The notes beneath the pieces are model-generated. The model did no database searches. It saw nothing but the letters and a program-made list of their open reading frames with translations, and was not told the DNA's origin. From the NCBI GenBank assembly GCA_009699015.1, contig WLOY01000008.1, forward strand, positions 1-48,163: a DNA stretch of 48,163 bases, written 5' to 3'. This stretch comes from Actinomycetota bacterium (GTDB lineage Bacteria > Actinomycetota > Actinomycetes > S36-B12). Shown here piece after piece: positions 41,151 through 48,163 of the stretch; position 1 is the first letter of the stretch; every line of letters starts with the position of its first letter. Both the position numbers and the translations under genes were made by a program.

Positions 41151-42335
41151 GTGGGCTCCATGCCTCGGGTCGCTGTTATCGGCGGATCACTGGGCGGCCT
41201 CACCGCAGCCCTCCTCCTCAGGGATCTCGGCTGCGAGGTTTCGGTCTACGAGCGTTCCCACCATGAGCTCGAGGCTCGGGGAGCGGGCATTGCCGTACTC
41301 GAGGCGACGTGGCGCTACCCGGTGCAGCGGCTCGGGGTCCCGGCCGACGAGTTCTCGTCGAAGACACGCTACGTCCGGTTTCTCGAGAGTGATGGATCGA
41401 TCACGCACGAGGAGGCTCGGGCCTACCACCTGTCATCGTGGAATGCTGTCTACCGGGTGCTGATGCACGGCTTCGGACGCGAGCACTATCACCTGTCCTC
41501 GGAGATGACGACGTTCGTCGACGACGGGGAGCACGTCACGGTGAACTTCGCCGACGGGCGCACCGAGGTCGTCGACCTGCTCGTGTGTGCCGACGGCATA
41601 ACGTCGGAGGCGCGGCAGACGCTGCTGCCTGAGGTCACGAGCGACTATGCCGGCTACGTCGCCTGGCGCGGGGTCATCCCCGAGTCGGAGCTCTCGGCCG
41701 CGACCTTCGATGCACTCCATGAGTCCTTGACGTATCAGGTGATGGAGAACAGCCACATCCTTGTCTACCCGATCCCAGGGCTGGGCGGCGAGGTCGAGCC
41801 GGGTCAAAGGCTCATGAACATCGTCTGGTATCGCAATGTTGCACCGGATGACCTCGAGGGGTTCCTCACTGACGTCAATGGAGAGGTGCGCACGGTCTCG
41901 GTGCCGCCGGGCCTGGTGAACGACCGTGACATCGAGCAGATGCGGTTCGTCGCCAGATCGCTTCTCGCGCCTGCGCTCGCCGAGGTGGTGACCGGCATCG
42001 AGGAGCCCTTCCTCCAAGTCGTCTACGACATCGAGGTTCCGCGCATGGCATTCGGGCGGGTCTGCCTCATCGGTGACGCTGCCTTTGCCTGCCGGCCCCA
42101 TGCTGCCGCCGGGACAGCGAAGGCCGCGGAGGATGGCTGGATCCTCGCCGAGGAGATCCGGGCTGCGGACGGCGACGTCGTGGCAGCCCTCGCGGCATGG
42201 GAGGTTCGACAATTGGCGCTTGGGCAGAGCCTGCTCGCCCGGACGAGGGACATTGGTTCCCGCTCGCAGTTCGAGGGGACCTTCAAGGCGGGTGATCCGG
42301 AACTCGTCTTCGGCCTCTACGGCCCGGGGAACTGA
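41151..42335 (+). CDS. FAD-dependent hydroxylase (2,6-dihydroxypyridine 3-monooxygenase-like)
   Basis: A 394-residue group A flavoprotein monooxygenase. The dinucleotide motif GGSLGGLTAALLLRDLG is at the N-terminus, YVAWRGVIPE in the middle, and the second FAD motif reads LIGDAAFACRPHAAAGTAKAAEDGW, closest in my judgement to 2,6-dihydroxypyridine hydroxylases of nicotine/pyridine catabolism. GTG 41151 is preferred because GGAAGGA ends 6 nt upstream; ATG 41136 overlaps that SD and ATG 41160 is too far. A GntR regulator follows after 2 bp. Substrate is inferred to be a hydroxylated N-heterocycle or aromatic. Confidence 0.88.
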   Translation: MGSMPRVAVIGGSLGGLTAALLLRDLGCEVSVYERSHHELEARGAGIAVLEATWRYPVQRLGVPADEFSSKTRYVRFLESDGSITHEEARAYHLSSWNAVYRVLMHGFGREHYHLSSEMTTFVDDGEHVTVNFADGRTEVVDLLVCADGITSEARQTLLPEVTSDYAGYVAWRGVIPESELSAATFDALHESLTYQVMENSHILVYPIPGLGGEVEPGQRLMNIVWYRNVAPDDLEGFLTDVNGEVRTVSVPPGLVNDRDIEQMRFVARSLLAPALAEVVTGIEEPFLQVVYDIEVPRMAFGRVCLIGDAAFACRPHAAAGTAKAAEDGWILAEEIRAADGDVVAALAAWEVRQLALGQSLLARTRDIGSRSQFEGTFKAGDPELVFGLYGPGN

Positions 42336-42337
42336 TC

Positions 42338-43096
42338 GTGACAGCCCGCAGCCTGGAATCAAGCCTCGATGGCGACGACGAGGCCATCGAGATCGAGACC
42401 TCCCTTCGGGGTTCCCCGGAGGCCATCTACGAGCACATGCGCGCACGCATTCTCTCGGGGACCCTGCCCGCCGGGTCAGAGATCACCCAGGTGCAGGCGG
42501 CTCGTGCCTACGGCGTGAGCCGGGGGCCGGTCCGCGAGGCCTTCCGGCTACTCCAGCACGAGGGCCTTATCGAGGCCGAGGTGAACTTCCGCGCTCGGGT
42601 GACGAGCCTGTCGACCGACGAGGCCGAGCACCTGTATGCGATGCGGATCGTCAATGAGTGCATGGCCCTCGCGGTGAGCATCCCCCTGCTTACCTCGGTG
42701 CAGCTCGATGAGCTCGACGCCCTCGTGAGCAGCCTCGGCCCGGACGCAGGGCTCGGGTTCGCAGAATGGGAGGCCTGCCACGAGCGCTTCCACGCCCTGC
42801 TCTTCGCCCATGCCGGTGAGCGCACCCGAAGCATGCTCGAGCGTTGGGCCGACTGCACCGAGCGCTATCGGAGGGTATACGTCGCCCAGGGGAATAGTGG
42901 CTGGACGATGGGTGCAGCGGAGCATGCCGACCTGGCGCGTGCCTGCCGTGCAGCCGACGTGGATGGCGCGACCGCACTCCTCGCGCAGCATCTTGCGCGC
43001 GCCGGCCTCACCCTGGTGGCGATCATGAACCCGAGCCACCAGCCGATGCTCCTGCAGTCGGCGCTCAGGCAGGTCACTTGTTCGGGGCCGTCATAG
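42338..43096 (+). CDS. GntR-family (FCD subgroup) regulator
   Basis: A 252-residue regulator. The N-terminal winged HTH includes IYEHMRARILSGTLPAGSEITQVQAARAYGVSRGPVREAFRLLQHEGLIE (about 30-80); the C-terminal all-helical FCD effector domain has metal-ligand-like His in CHERFHALLFAHAG and later HADLARA. FCD members sense carboxylic acids or aromatics. GTG 42338 follows the hydroxylase stop by 2 bp, and it probably controls this operon. Its 3' end overlaps the convergent CMD gene by 6 bp. Confidence 0.92.
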   Translation: MTARSLESSLDGDDEAIEIETSLRGSPEAIYEHMRARILSGTLPAGSEITQVQAARAYGVSRGPVREAFRLLQHEGLIEAEVNFRARVTSLSTDEAEHLYAMRIVNECMALAVSIPLLTSVQLDELDALVSSLGPDAGLGFAEWEACHERFHALLFAHAGERTRSMLERWADCTERYRRVYVAQGNSGWTMGAAEHADLARACRAADVDGATALLAQHLARAGLTLVAIMNPSHQPMLLQSALRQVTCSGPS

Positions 43097-43639
43097 GAGC
43101 ATCGTCGCCGAGAAGTCGGTCGCGCGACCGGATTCGTCGAACCTGAAGTAGCTCACTCCATCGCTGCCAACGGGCAGGCGATCTGCACTGTCAGTGCCGA
43201 GGACGACGTGGATCTTCTGGGTGCTCCACTTGGTGATGTCCAGGAGCAGCTCGGCGAGCTCGGGGTCGGTGAAATGCCCGTGGGCCTGCGCGACGAGGTC
43301 GTCGGTGATGCCGGAGGGCAGCCAGATAAAGGCATCGACGATGCGCAGCGCAACCTTGTGACGCTCGTCGAGATCGCTCTGCTCGTAGTGGTCGACCTTC
43401 GCCGCCATGTCGGCGTCTAGCCCGAGGTCGGCTGCGTCGGCGAGCCGTAGCGTCTGGCAGATCCGGCAGTCGTGCTGCCGGGCGCAGCGCAGCCGGATGA
43501 GCTCGGTAGTGACGGGGTCCAGGGCAGTCGACCGGACCACGGCATCCTGGTAGGCGGCCATGAGCCTGGCCAATTGCCCATCGCGGCCGAGCGGGCGGCC
43601 GTCCGGCCCGCACTCGACCCGGACCGAGCGCTCGGTCAT
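43091..43639 (-). CDS. carboxymuconolactone decarboxylase (AhpD-like) family protein
   Basis: A 182-residue all-helical CMD-fold protein. The redox motif CRIC is in ELIRLRCARQHDCRICQTLRLADA, followed by a His-containing helix (DERHKVALRIVDAFI). CxxC members usually act as AhpD-like disulfide reductases rather than decarboxylases. Its start overlaps the upstream small gene (ATGA), forming a two-gene unit. Confidence 0.9.
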   Translation of the reverse strand: MTERSVRVECGPDGRPLGRDGQLARLMAAYQDAVVRSTALDPVTTELIRLRCARQHDCRICQTLRLADAADLGLDADMAAKVDHYEQSDLDERHKVALRIVDAFIWLPSGITDDLVAQAHGHFTDPELAELLLDITKWSTQKIHVVLGTDSADRLPVGSDGVSYFRFDESGRATDFSATMLL

Positions 43640-43995
43640 CGAGGTGTCCCGAGGAGTCGCGTCGAGGCGATCTCGAGCCGGACACTCGCCTCCGTCAGGT
43701 AGGCGGCCGTGACGAAATCGGACAATCCGCCCGAAGCGAAGTGGCGGCCGGCTGCGGCGACCTGCGCGTCGGTCGTTGCTGACACGTCGATGAGCATCTG
43801 GTCGACGAGCGCGATGCAGTCGGCATCCATCGCGGACAGGGGGGCACGATCGCGGCTCGGCGGAGCGTTGGCGAGGGTGGCGCTGATTCGATCACGAACC
43901 ATCGACATCAGTTCGGGGCCGACGAGGTCGGCGGCCCTGGCTCGCGCCTCCTCGAGGGCTGCAGCCGCATCGGGCTGCAGCGCATCGAGGGTCAC
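43636..43995 (-). CDS. small helical protein, probably a degenerate CMD-type partner
   Basis: A 119-residue helical, cysteine-poor protein. Its length, its GLSDFVTAAYLTEASVRLEIASTRLL end and its coupling to the CMD gene suggest a CMD-like partner without the CxxC; this is tentative. A single Cys occurs in DADCIALVDQ. GTG 43995 follows a TACCCT box by 6 nt (leaderless). The stop overlaps the next start (ATGA). Confidence 0.65.
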   Translation of the reverse strand: MTLDALQPDAAAALEEARARAADLVGPELMSMVRDRISATLANAPPSRDRAPLSAMDADCIALVDQMLIDVSATTDAQVAAAGRHFASGGLSDFVTAAYLTEASVRLEIASTRLLGTPR

Positions 43996-44001
43996 GCGAT
44001 C

Positions 44002-44007
44002 AGGGTA
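44002..44007 (-). promoter_or_regulatory. -10 box of leaderless CMD-pair operon
   Basis: TACCCT on the reverse strand, 6 nt before the GTG at 43995; no SD. Confidence 0.4.
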
Positions 44008-44022
44008 GCGGTGGAATGCTCG

Positions 44023-44604
44023 TCAGGACTTGAGCTTCCACTGCTGCCGCGTTGCCGCACTTGCGTTGCAGGTTTCCCACGTGAGGCCGCGCTTGAGGTG
44101 AACGGGGCTGCCGCCACCACCTTGGATGGTGCTCGTCCCAGCGGTGAGGCATAGCGAACTGTCTCCGCGCGGCTTGATCTGACCGTTCTTGGCCATGGTG
44201 ATTGCCTTGAGGCCGGAGGCGCCGCATGAGGTGAGCGTGACGTTGCTGCCGGCGCTTACGCCCGTACCGACGACGCAGACGCTGAACGATGGGAATCGAA
44301 GGGAGCCCTTGGCGACACCGCTCGTCGTTACCCCTTGGTCGACGGCGATGCTGCCCTCGTAGTCGTAGCAGGTGTGGGTCTGGAGCGGGCTCGAGGGCTG
44401 AGCACTCTGCTTTGAACCGGTCATGTCGACGCAGTAGCCGCGCGGCTCATCGAGGATGGTGACGAGCGCGATCTCGGACGTGCCCGCCGCTGACGCAGTC
44501 GGTGCCATGCCGATCGCCATGCCGATGGCGATGGCCATCGCAGCTGGCACGGCAGCCGCGCAGAAGATTCGAGTGCGGAGGGATGCCTTTGTGGGCACGG
44601 TCAT
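44023..44604 (-). CDS. secreted ricin-type beta-trefoil lectin-like protein
   Basis: A 193-residue exported protein. The signal peptide is long (IFCAAAVPAAMAIAIGMAIGM to ASA). The mature part shows beta-trefoil features: GYCVDMTGSKQSAQPSSPLQTHTC, a middle C-x-V/SC segment, and RGDSSLCLTAG...LETC-like ASAATRQQWKL, resembling ricin-B Q-x-W endings. It probably binds carbohydrate at the surface; the trefoil assignment is moderate. AAGGAG before ATG 44604 is a good SD. Confidence 0.7.
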   Translation of the reverse strand: MTVPTKASLRTRIFCAAAVPAAMAIAIGMAIGMAPTASAAGTSEIALVTILDEPRGYCVDMTGSKQSAQPSSPLQTHTCYDYEGSIAVDQGVTTSGVAKGSLRFPSFSVCVVGTGVSAGSNVTLTSCGASGLKAITMAKNGQIKPRGDSSLCLTAGTSTIQGGGGSPVHLKRGLTWETCNASAATRQQWKLKS

Positions 44605-44711
44605 TGTGGCTCCTTGGTTTTGACATGGATGTCATGTGGACGTCGCTACTGGCTGCGGCAGTGCGCCGCCTGCGTATTCAACTGGTTCCCCCGAGGTTGC
44701 GCTACCGTGAA

Positions 44712-44722
44712 AACACGGTGTT
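44712..44722. promoter_or_regulatory. AACAC-G-GTGTT palindrome upstream of secreted-protein gene
   Basis: AACACGGTGTT lies in the divergent gap between the lectin-like and the next secreted protein gene; flanking A/T bases extend the symmetry with one mismatch. Possible operator. Confidence 0.3.
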
Positions 44723-44777
44723 CTTTTGTGACCTAGGGCACAATGGGACTCTCAAGTTGAGGGTCGGAGGCGGTACG

Positions 44778-45551
44778 GTGCTCAGGACATCAATCATTCG
44801 CACCGTCGTGGCCTTGATGGCCGTGTCCATTGCCCTCGGGGCGGTTCCATCTCCCGCGAACGCCGTGAACGACCCGTACGGCGTGTTCGTGGACTCCAGG
44901 ACGGGGGAGCGCTGGGTGACCATGTCGCCGTCTGAATACCGTGCCAACCCGATCACGCTCGACATGCAGGCCCGGATGGAGGCGCTGTCGGACGGTGACT
45001 TCAAGGCAGGCGCCGACTGGGTGTTCGATGGCACCCCTGATCCGAAGTGGGATGTCTTTCAGATTGGTGACGTCACGCGATTCCGAAGCGTCGAGTCAAA
45101 GCGCACAATGATTGAATACGTGACCGATGAAAAGGTCTGCACCCGAAAGGTATCGAAGGCCTCGAACGACTCCCTGAAGGTTGATCGAACGGCCCGGTGG
45201 ACCTGCAATCCGTCGACTGCAAGTACCCCCGACAGCCGCGAGTTCGTCCAGTCCTTTCTGCCACTTTCGGTCGGATCTTCAGCCAAGGACGACAAGGATC
45301 GGGTCCTCATGAAGGAGGGCGCGAGTGTGCCGGCGCCAGGGACTTCGAATGCGACCCTGATCATCCTCATCAGGGAGATCAGCCTGCTTCGGAACTACGG
45401 TCTCTTTGCCGGCCCGACGGAATACCACGAATTTTCGACGACCGCCACGAACATGGAAACGGTCGAGCAGGCCTTCAATGGACACGCGTGGCTCATGGGC
45501 GACTTCGTGCTCTCGACCACGAGCCTTCCTCGCCTGCCCAGGATTCCTTAG
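44778..45551 (+). CDS. secreted protein of unknown function
   Basis: A 257-residue exported protein. GTG 44778 is chosen because GGAGG lies 6 nt upstream and a signal peptide follows (LRTSIIRTVVALMAVSIALGAVPSPANA). The mature part is mixed alpha/beta, with VFVDSRTGERWVTMSPSEYRANP and two Cys (KVCTRKV, RWTCNPS) that could form a disulfide. I recognise no family. Its last 4 bp overlap the convergent DUF4442 gene. Confidence 0.7.
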   Translation: MLRTSIIRTVVALMAVSIALGAVPSPANAVNDPYGVFVDSRTGERWVTMSPSEYRANPITLDMQARMEALSDGDFKAGADWVFDGTPDPKWDVFQIGDVTRFRSVESKRTMIEYVTDEKVCTRKVSKASNDSLKVDRTARWTCNPSTASTPDSREFVQSFLPLSVGSSAKDDKDRVLMKEGASVPAPGTSNATLIILIREISLLRNYGLFAGPTEYHEFSTTATNMETVEQAFNGHAWLMGDFVLSTTSLPRLPRIP

Positions 45552-46018
45552 AGCCCCGTAGGCCGAAGGGCCTTCAGAGTCCAGCGGGTTCGAAGGCGTC
45601 CGGTGACCGTGCCCTCAGCGTCGGTGATGTCGGCGACGACCTCGAACTCGGGCCGGCCCCCTGCGTCGAACATCGCGCGGGCGGCGTCGGCGTCGCCGGT
45701 CATTGATGCGGTTGCGGTGAGGTCGCCCTTGGCGATGGAGAGGAACTCCATCCCCGCCGTCATCGGCAGGAGCACGGCCCGGTCGAGCATGTCGCCGAAG
45801 GCGGCGACTGCCGCGGCGCCAGTCGCCGACTCGGCGACGAGGAACATCGCTGCGGCGTGCGGGCCACCGACGTGGTTGCGGTACTCGGGTTGGTCGCGCA
45901 GGACGACCACTGCGCTTGCGGGCGTGATGTCATCGGCATACTCCAGGCCGAGGGTCGAGACCATCGGGATGAGATTGTGCATGAGCGGGCCGATTGATGC
46001 TCCGGGGATTCCTGACAT
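45548..46018 (-). CDS. DUF4442/hotdog-fold thioesterase-like protein
   Basis: A 156-residue hotdog-fold protein. PEYRNHVGGPHAAAMFLVAESATGAA is the typical central helix region (H-x-G-x-x-H-A-G/A-like) of PaaI/DUF4442 proteins, which hydrolyse or bind acyl-CoA thioesters. ATG 46018 follows a TAGCCT box by 7 nt. Adjacent to the dehydrogenase gene but separated by its own promoter. Confidence 0.85.
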   Translation of the reverse strand: MSGIPGASIGPLMHNLIPMVSTLGLEYADDITPASAVVVLRDQPEYRNHVGGPHAAAMFLVAESATGAAAVAAFGDMLDRAVLLPMTAGMEFLSIAKGDLTATASMTGDADAARAMFDAGGRPEFEVVADITDAEGTVTGRLRTRWTLKALRPTGL

Positions 46019-46025
46019 GCCCTCA

Positions 46026-46031
46026 AGGCTA
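46026..46031 (-). promoter_or_regulatory. -10 box of leaderless DUF4442 gene
   Basis: TAGCCT on the reverse strand, 7 nt before the ATG at 46018; no SD. Confidence 0.4.
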
Positions 46032-46059
46032 CCGTCCGACCCGGTGGAGCTGAGTGGGA

Positions 46060-48163
46060 TCAGCTGCGGATCCGCTCATTGGCAGGGTCGTACATGGGGC
46101 TGAGGCTGGCGGTCGCCGGGTACCTCGTGCCGGCGACATCGACCTCCCATGCGCCCTCCGCGAGGTAGCCGGGGGTGACGGGCTCATCGGCCTCGATCAT
46201 GGCAAGGCCGACGGCCCCGCCGAGGGTGTGGCCGTAGCTCGCGGCGCGCACGTAGCCGACGGCCCGGCCGTTGCGATACACGACCTCGCCGTGAAACATC
46301 AACGGTGAGGCGTCGAGCAGGAGAACTTGCACAAGACGGCGCCTGAGCGGCCCGGCGGCCTTCTTGGCGGCCACGGTGTCGCGGCCGATGAACCCTTGAT
46401 CCTTGTCGAGTGCGACGGCAAAGCCGAGGCCCGCCTCGAGCACGCAGTCGGTGTTGTCGATGTCGTGGCCGTAGTCGCGATAGGCCTTCTCCATCCGCAG
46501 GCTCGCGAGCGCCTTCAGGCCGACATGACGCACGCCGAGGGGTTCGCCGGCATCGAGGAGGCGCCGGTACACGTGCATGGCCTGCTCCGTCGAGGGGTAG
46601 AGCTCGTAGCCGAGCTCGCCGAGGTAGGTGATTCGAACGCACAGGACACGGGCGAAACCGAGATCGATCATTCGCGCGGTTCGAAACGGGAACGCGTCGT
46701 TTGAGAGGTCGACGGTCGTCAGGCTTTGGAGGAGCTGACGGGAGAGGGGCCCTTGAACGTTGATCTGGGCGTAGGCGGCGGTGACATCGGTGACGAATGC
46801 ATGCGAGTCGCCGATGTGACGACGCAGCCAGCCAAGGGCGTGCTGGCGCGCATTGTCGGATGCCACCACCATGAAGGTCTCGTCATCGAGTTTCGTCACG
46901 GTGAGATCGGCCTCGATGAGCCCGGCCACATTGAGCCACTGGGTGTAGGTGATCACTCCGGACGCGCCATCGACCCGATTCGCCGAGACCCTGTCGAGCA
47001 CAGCCCCGGCGTCGCGGCCCTGCACGAGGAACTTCGACATGAAGGACATGTCCATGAGACCGACGCCCTCGCGTACCGCTCGGTGCTCCTCGGCCCAGTA
47101 GTCGAACCAGTGCTCCCGTCCCCACGAAAGGGTTGCGTCACGCGGCTCGATGCCCGCCGGGGTGAACCAGTCGGCACCCTCCCAGCCGCTGACCTCGCGG
47201 AAGAACGCCTGATGTTCCACGAGCCCGGCGTGAATGGGGGATAGGCCCACCCCGCGGGCGGTGAGCATCGACTTATTCGGGAAATGCGAGGCGTAAACCA
47301 TGCCCAGCGACTCGACGGTTCGCGCAGTTCGGTAGTCGGGGGTGGACTGGCCGGGTTGGAGTCGATCGATGGTGAAGCCGGTGACGTCGACATCGGGCTG
47401 GCCGCTGACGATCCAGTGCGCGAGCACCCGGCCGAGACCCCCGCCGGTGAGGATGCCGATGGAGTTCAGGCCCGCTGCCACGAAATAGTTCGCCACCTCG
47501 GGCGACTCCCCGACGATCGGCTGGAGGTCCGGGGTGAAGGACTCCGGGCCGCAGAAGAACTTCCGGACCCCGACGTCATGGGAGACCGGCACCCGGTCCA
47601 TGGCCCGCTCGAGGTACGGCGCCATCCGCTCCCAGTCCGGCGGGATCTCGCCGAAGGAGAACGTCTCGGGGATCCGGTCGACATGCCAGGGCGCGCAGAC
47701 TGACTCGAATAGACCGATCATGAGGCCGTCGCCCTCGGGGCGGTAGTAGCCGTAGGAGGACGGATCCTCGAACACGGGCAGGCCGGTGTCGAGACCGGGG
47801 ATGGTGTCGGTGATGAGGTAATAGTGCTCGGCCGCCTGCAGCGGGATGCTCACCCCGGACCTCTCGCCAAGCTGCCTAGCCCACATGCCCGCGCAGTTCA
47901 CGACGAACTCGCATTCGATATCGCCCTGGTCGGTGGTGACGGCCGCGACGCGTCCGCGCTTCACGACTACCCCGGTTGCGGGCACCCCCTCGATGATCTG
48001 GACCCCCTGCATGCGGGCGCCCTTCGCCATCGACATCGTGACGTCGACAGGATTCACTCGTCCGTCGCCGGGGACATAGAACCCGGCCTTGAGATCGTCG
48101 GTCCGGGCGAGGGGGAAGAGTTCGGCGATCTCCTTCGGCGTGATCTCATGGACGTCGACGCCA
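46060..48163 (-). CDS. dimethylglycine/sarcosine dehydrogenase-like FAD-GcvT protein (5' truncated)
   Basis: About 700 residues are visible and the frame is open through the right edge, so the N-terminal FAD Rossmann motif is cut off. The order is a DAO-type FAD oxidoreductase part (VNCAGMWARQLGERSGVSIPLQAAEHYYLIT; GLNSIGILTGGGLG), then a GcvT tetrahydrofolate-binding domain (TYTQWLNVAGLIEADLTVTKL...YLGELGYELYPS) and GcvT C-terminal barrel. Family members demethylate dimethylglycine or sarcosine and pass the one-carbon unit to folate. The particular methylated amine substrate is not decided. A GTG at 48057 lies in frame but is internal. Confidence 0.92.
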   Translation of the reverse strand, partial: GVDVHEITPKEIAELFPLARTDDLKAGFYVPGDGRVNPVDVTMSMAKGARMQGVQIIEGVPATGVVVKRGRVAAVTTDQGDIECEFVVNCAGMWARQLGERSGVSIPLQAAEHYYLITDTIPGLDTGLPVFEDPSSYGYYRPEGDGLMIGLFESVCAPWHVDRIPETFSFGEIPPDWERMAPYLERAMDRVPVSHDVGVRKFFCGPESFTPDLQPIVGESPEVANYFVAAGLNSIGILTGGGLGRVLAHWIVSGQPDVDVTGFTIDRLQPGQSTPDYRTARTVESLGMVYASHFPNKSMLTARGVGLSPIHAGLVEHQAFFREVSGWEGADWFTPAGIEPRDATLSWGREHWFDYWAEEHRAVREGVGLMDMSFMSKFLVQGRDAGAVLDRVSANRVDGASGVITYTQWLNVAGLIEADLTVTKLDDETFMVVASDNARQHALGWLRRHIGDSHAFVTDVTAAYAQINVQGPLSRQLLQSLTTVDLSNDAFPFRTARMIDLGFARVLCVRITYLGELGYELYPSTEQAMHVYRRLLDAGEPLGVRHVGLKALASLRMEKAYRDYGHDIDNTDCVLEAGLGFAVALDKDQGFIGRDTVAAKKAAGPLRRRLVQVLLLDASPLMFHGEVVYRNGRAVGYVRAASYGHTLGGAVGLAMIEADEPVTPGYLAEGAWEVDVAGTRYPATASLSPMYDPANERIRS

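Overview
The window is high-GC, densely packed DNA from an actinomycete (Actinomycetota). The evidence is lineage-typical families (DUF3039, DUF2017, DUF4193, DUF3618, CysO/CysM/Mec, SseC-like DUF1416), many GTG starts, 4-bp start/stop overlaps, and at least a dozen genes whose only upstream signal is a TAnnnT -10 box 6-9 nt before the start codon (leaderless transcription). A green-tuned proton-pumping rhodopsin of the xanthorhodopsin/actinorhodopsin type suggests a sunlit, probably aquatic habitat. The genus cannot be read from the sequence.

Layout. 1-7.1 kb: thioredoxin, DUF3039, an MFS exporter that may use a CTG start, a polar amino-acid ABC importer, an HdeD-like membrane protein and an IclR regulator. 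Two intergenic copies of an unusual palindromic element built from degenerate 20-bp units flank this stretch. 7.1-12 kb: PBP4-type carboxypeptidase and a secreted GH18 protein (divergent), then a class-V aminotransferase/cysteine desulfurase-like gene divergent from clpS. 12-18.9 kb: a version of the conserved actinobacterial clpS-DUF2017-mec-cysO-cysM-murI-rph-rdgB block, interrupted by a reverse-strand rhodopsin gene beside the remnant of another gene. 18.9-23.4 kb: DUF4193, tRNA-Leu, a metal ABC importer operon ending in a peroxiredoxin, DUF3618 and a GroES paralogue.

23.4-26.5 kb is the most interesting block. A SAM-I riboswitch controls a threonine-synthase-like enzyme, which is followed by a second CysO-type sulfur carrier (with a GG-Ala tail), a 25-residue cysteine-containing leader peptide, a CysA2-type thiosulfate sulfurtransferase and SseC. 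I read it as a sulfur-carrier-dependent route from O-phosphohomoserine to homocysteine/methionine.

26.5-37 kb is rich in surface proteins: a 782-residue exported and polytopic membrane protein, DUF6629, an SGNH hydrolase whose stop codon lies inside a tRNA-Lys gene, a matrixin-like protease, a VOC protein, regulators, a secreted His/Gly-rich protein, a Flp-type pilin fused to a Pro-Thr stalk and C-terminal domain, and a tandem double TetR protein. 37-48 kb is catabolic: TPP enzyme, cupin and class III CoA-transferase (one operon), a PPOX-fold protein, an FAD hydroxylase with a GntR regulator, a CMD/AhpD-fold pair, secreted proteins, a DUF4442 thioesterase-like protein and a dimethylglycine/sarcosine-dehydrogenase-like protein cut by the window end.
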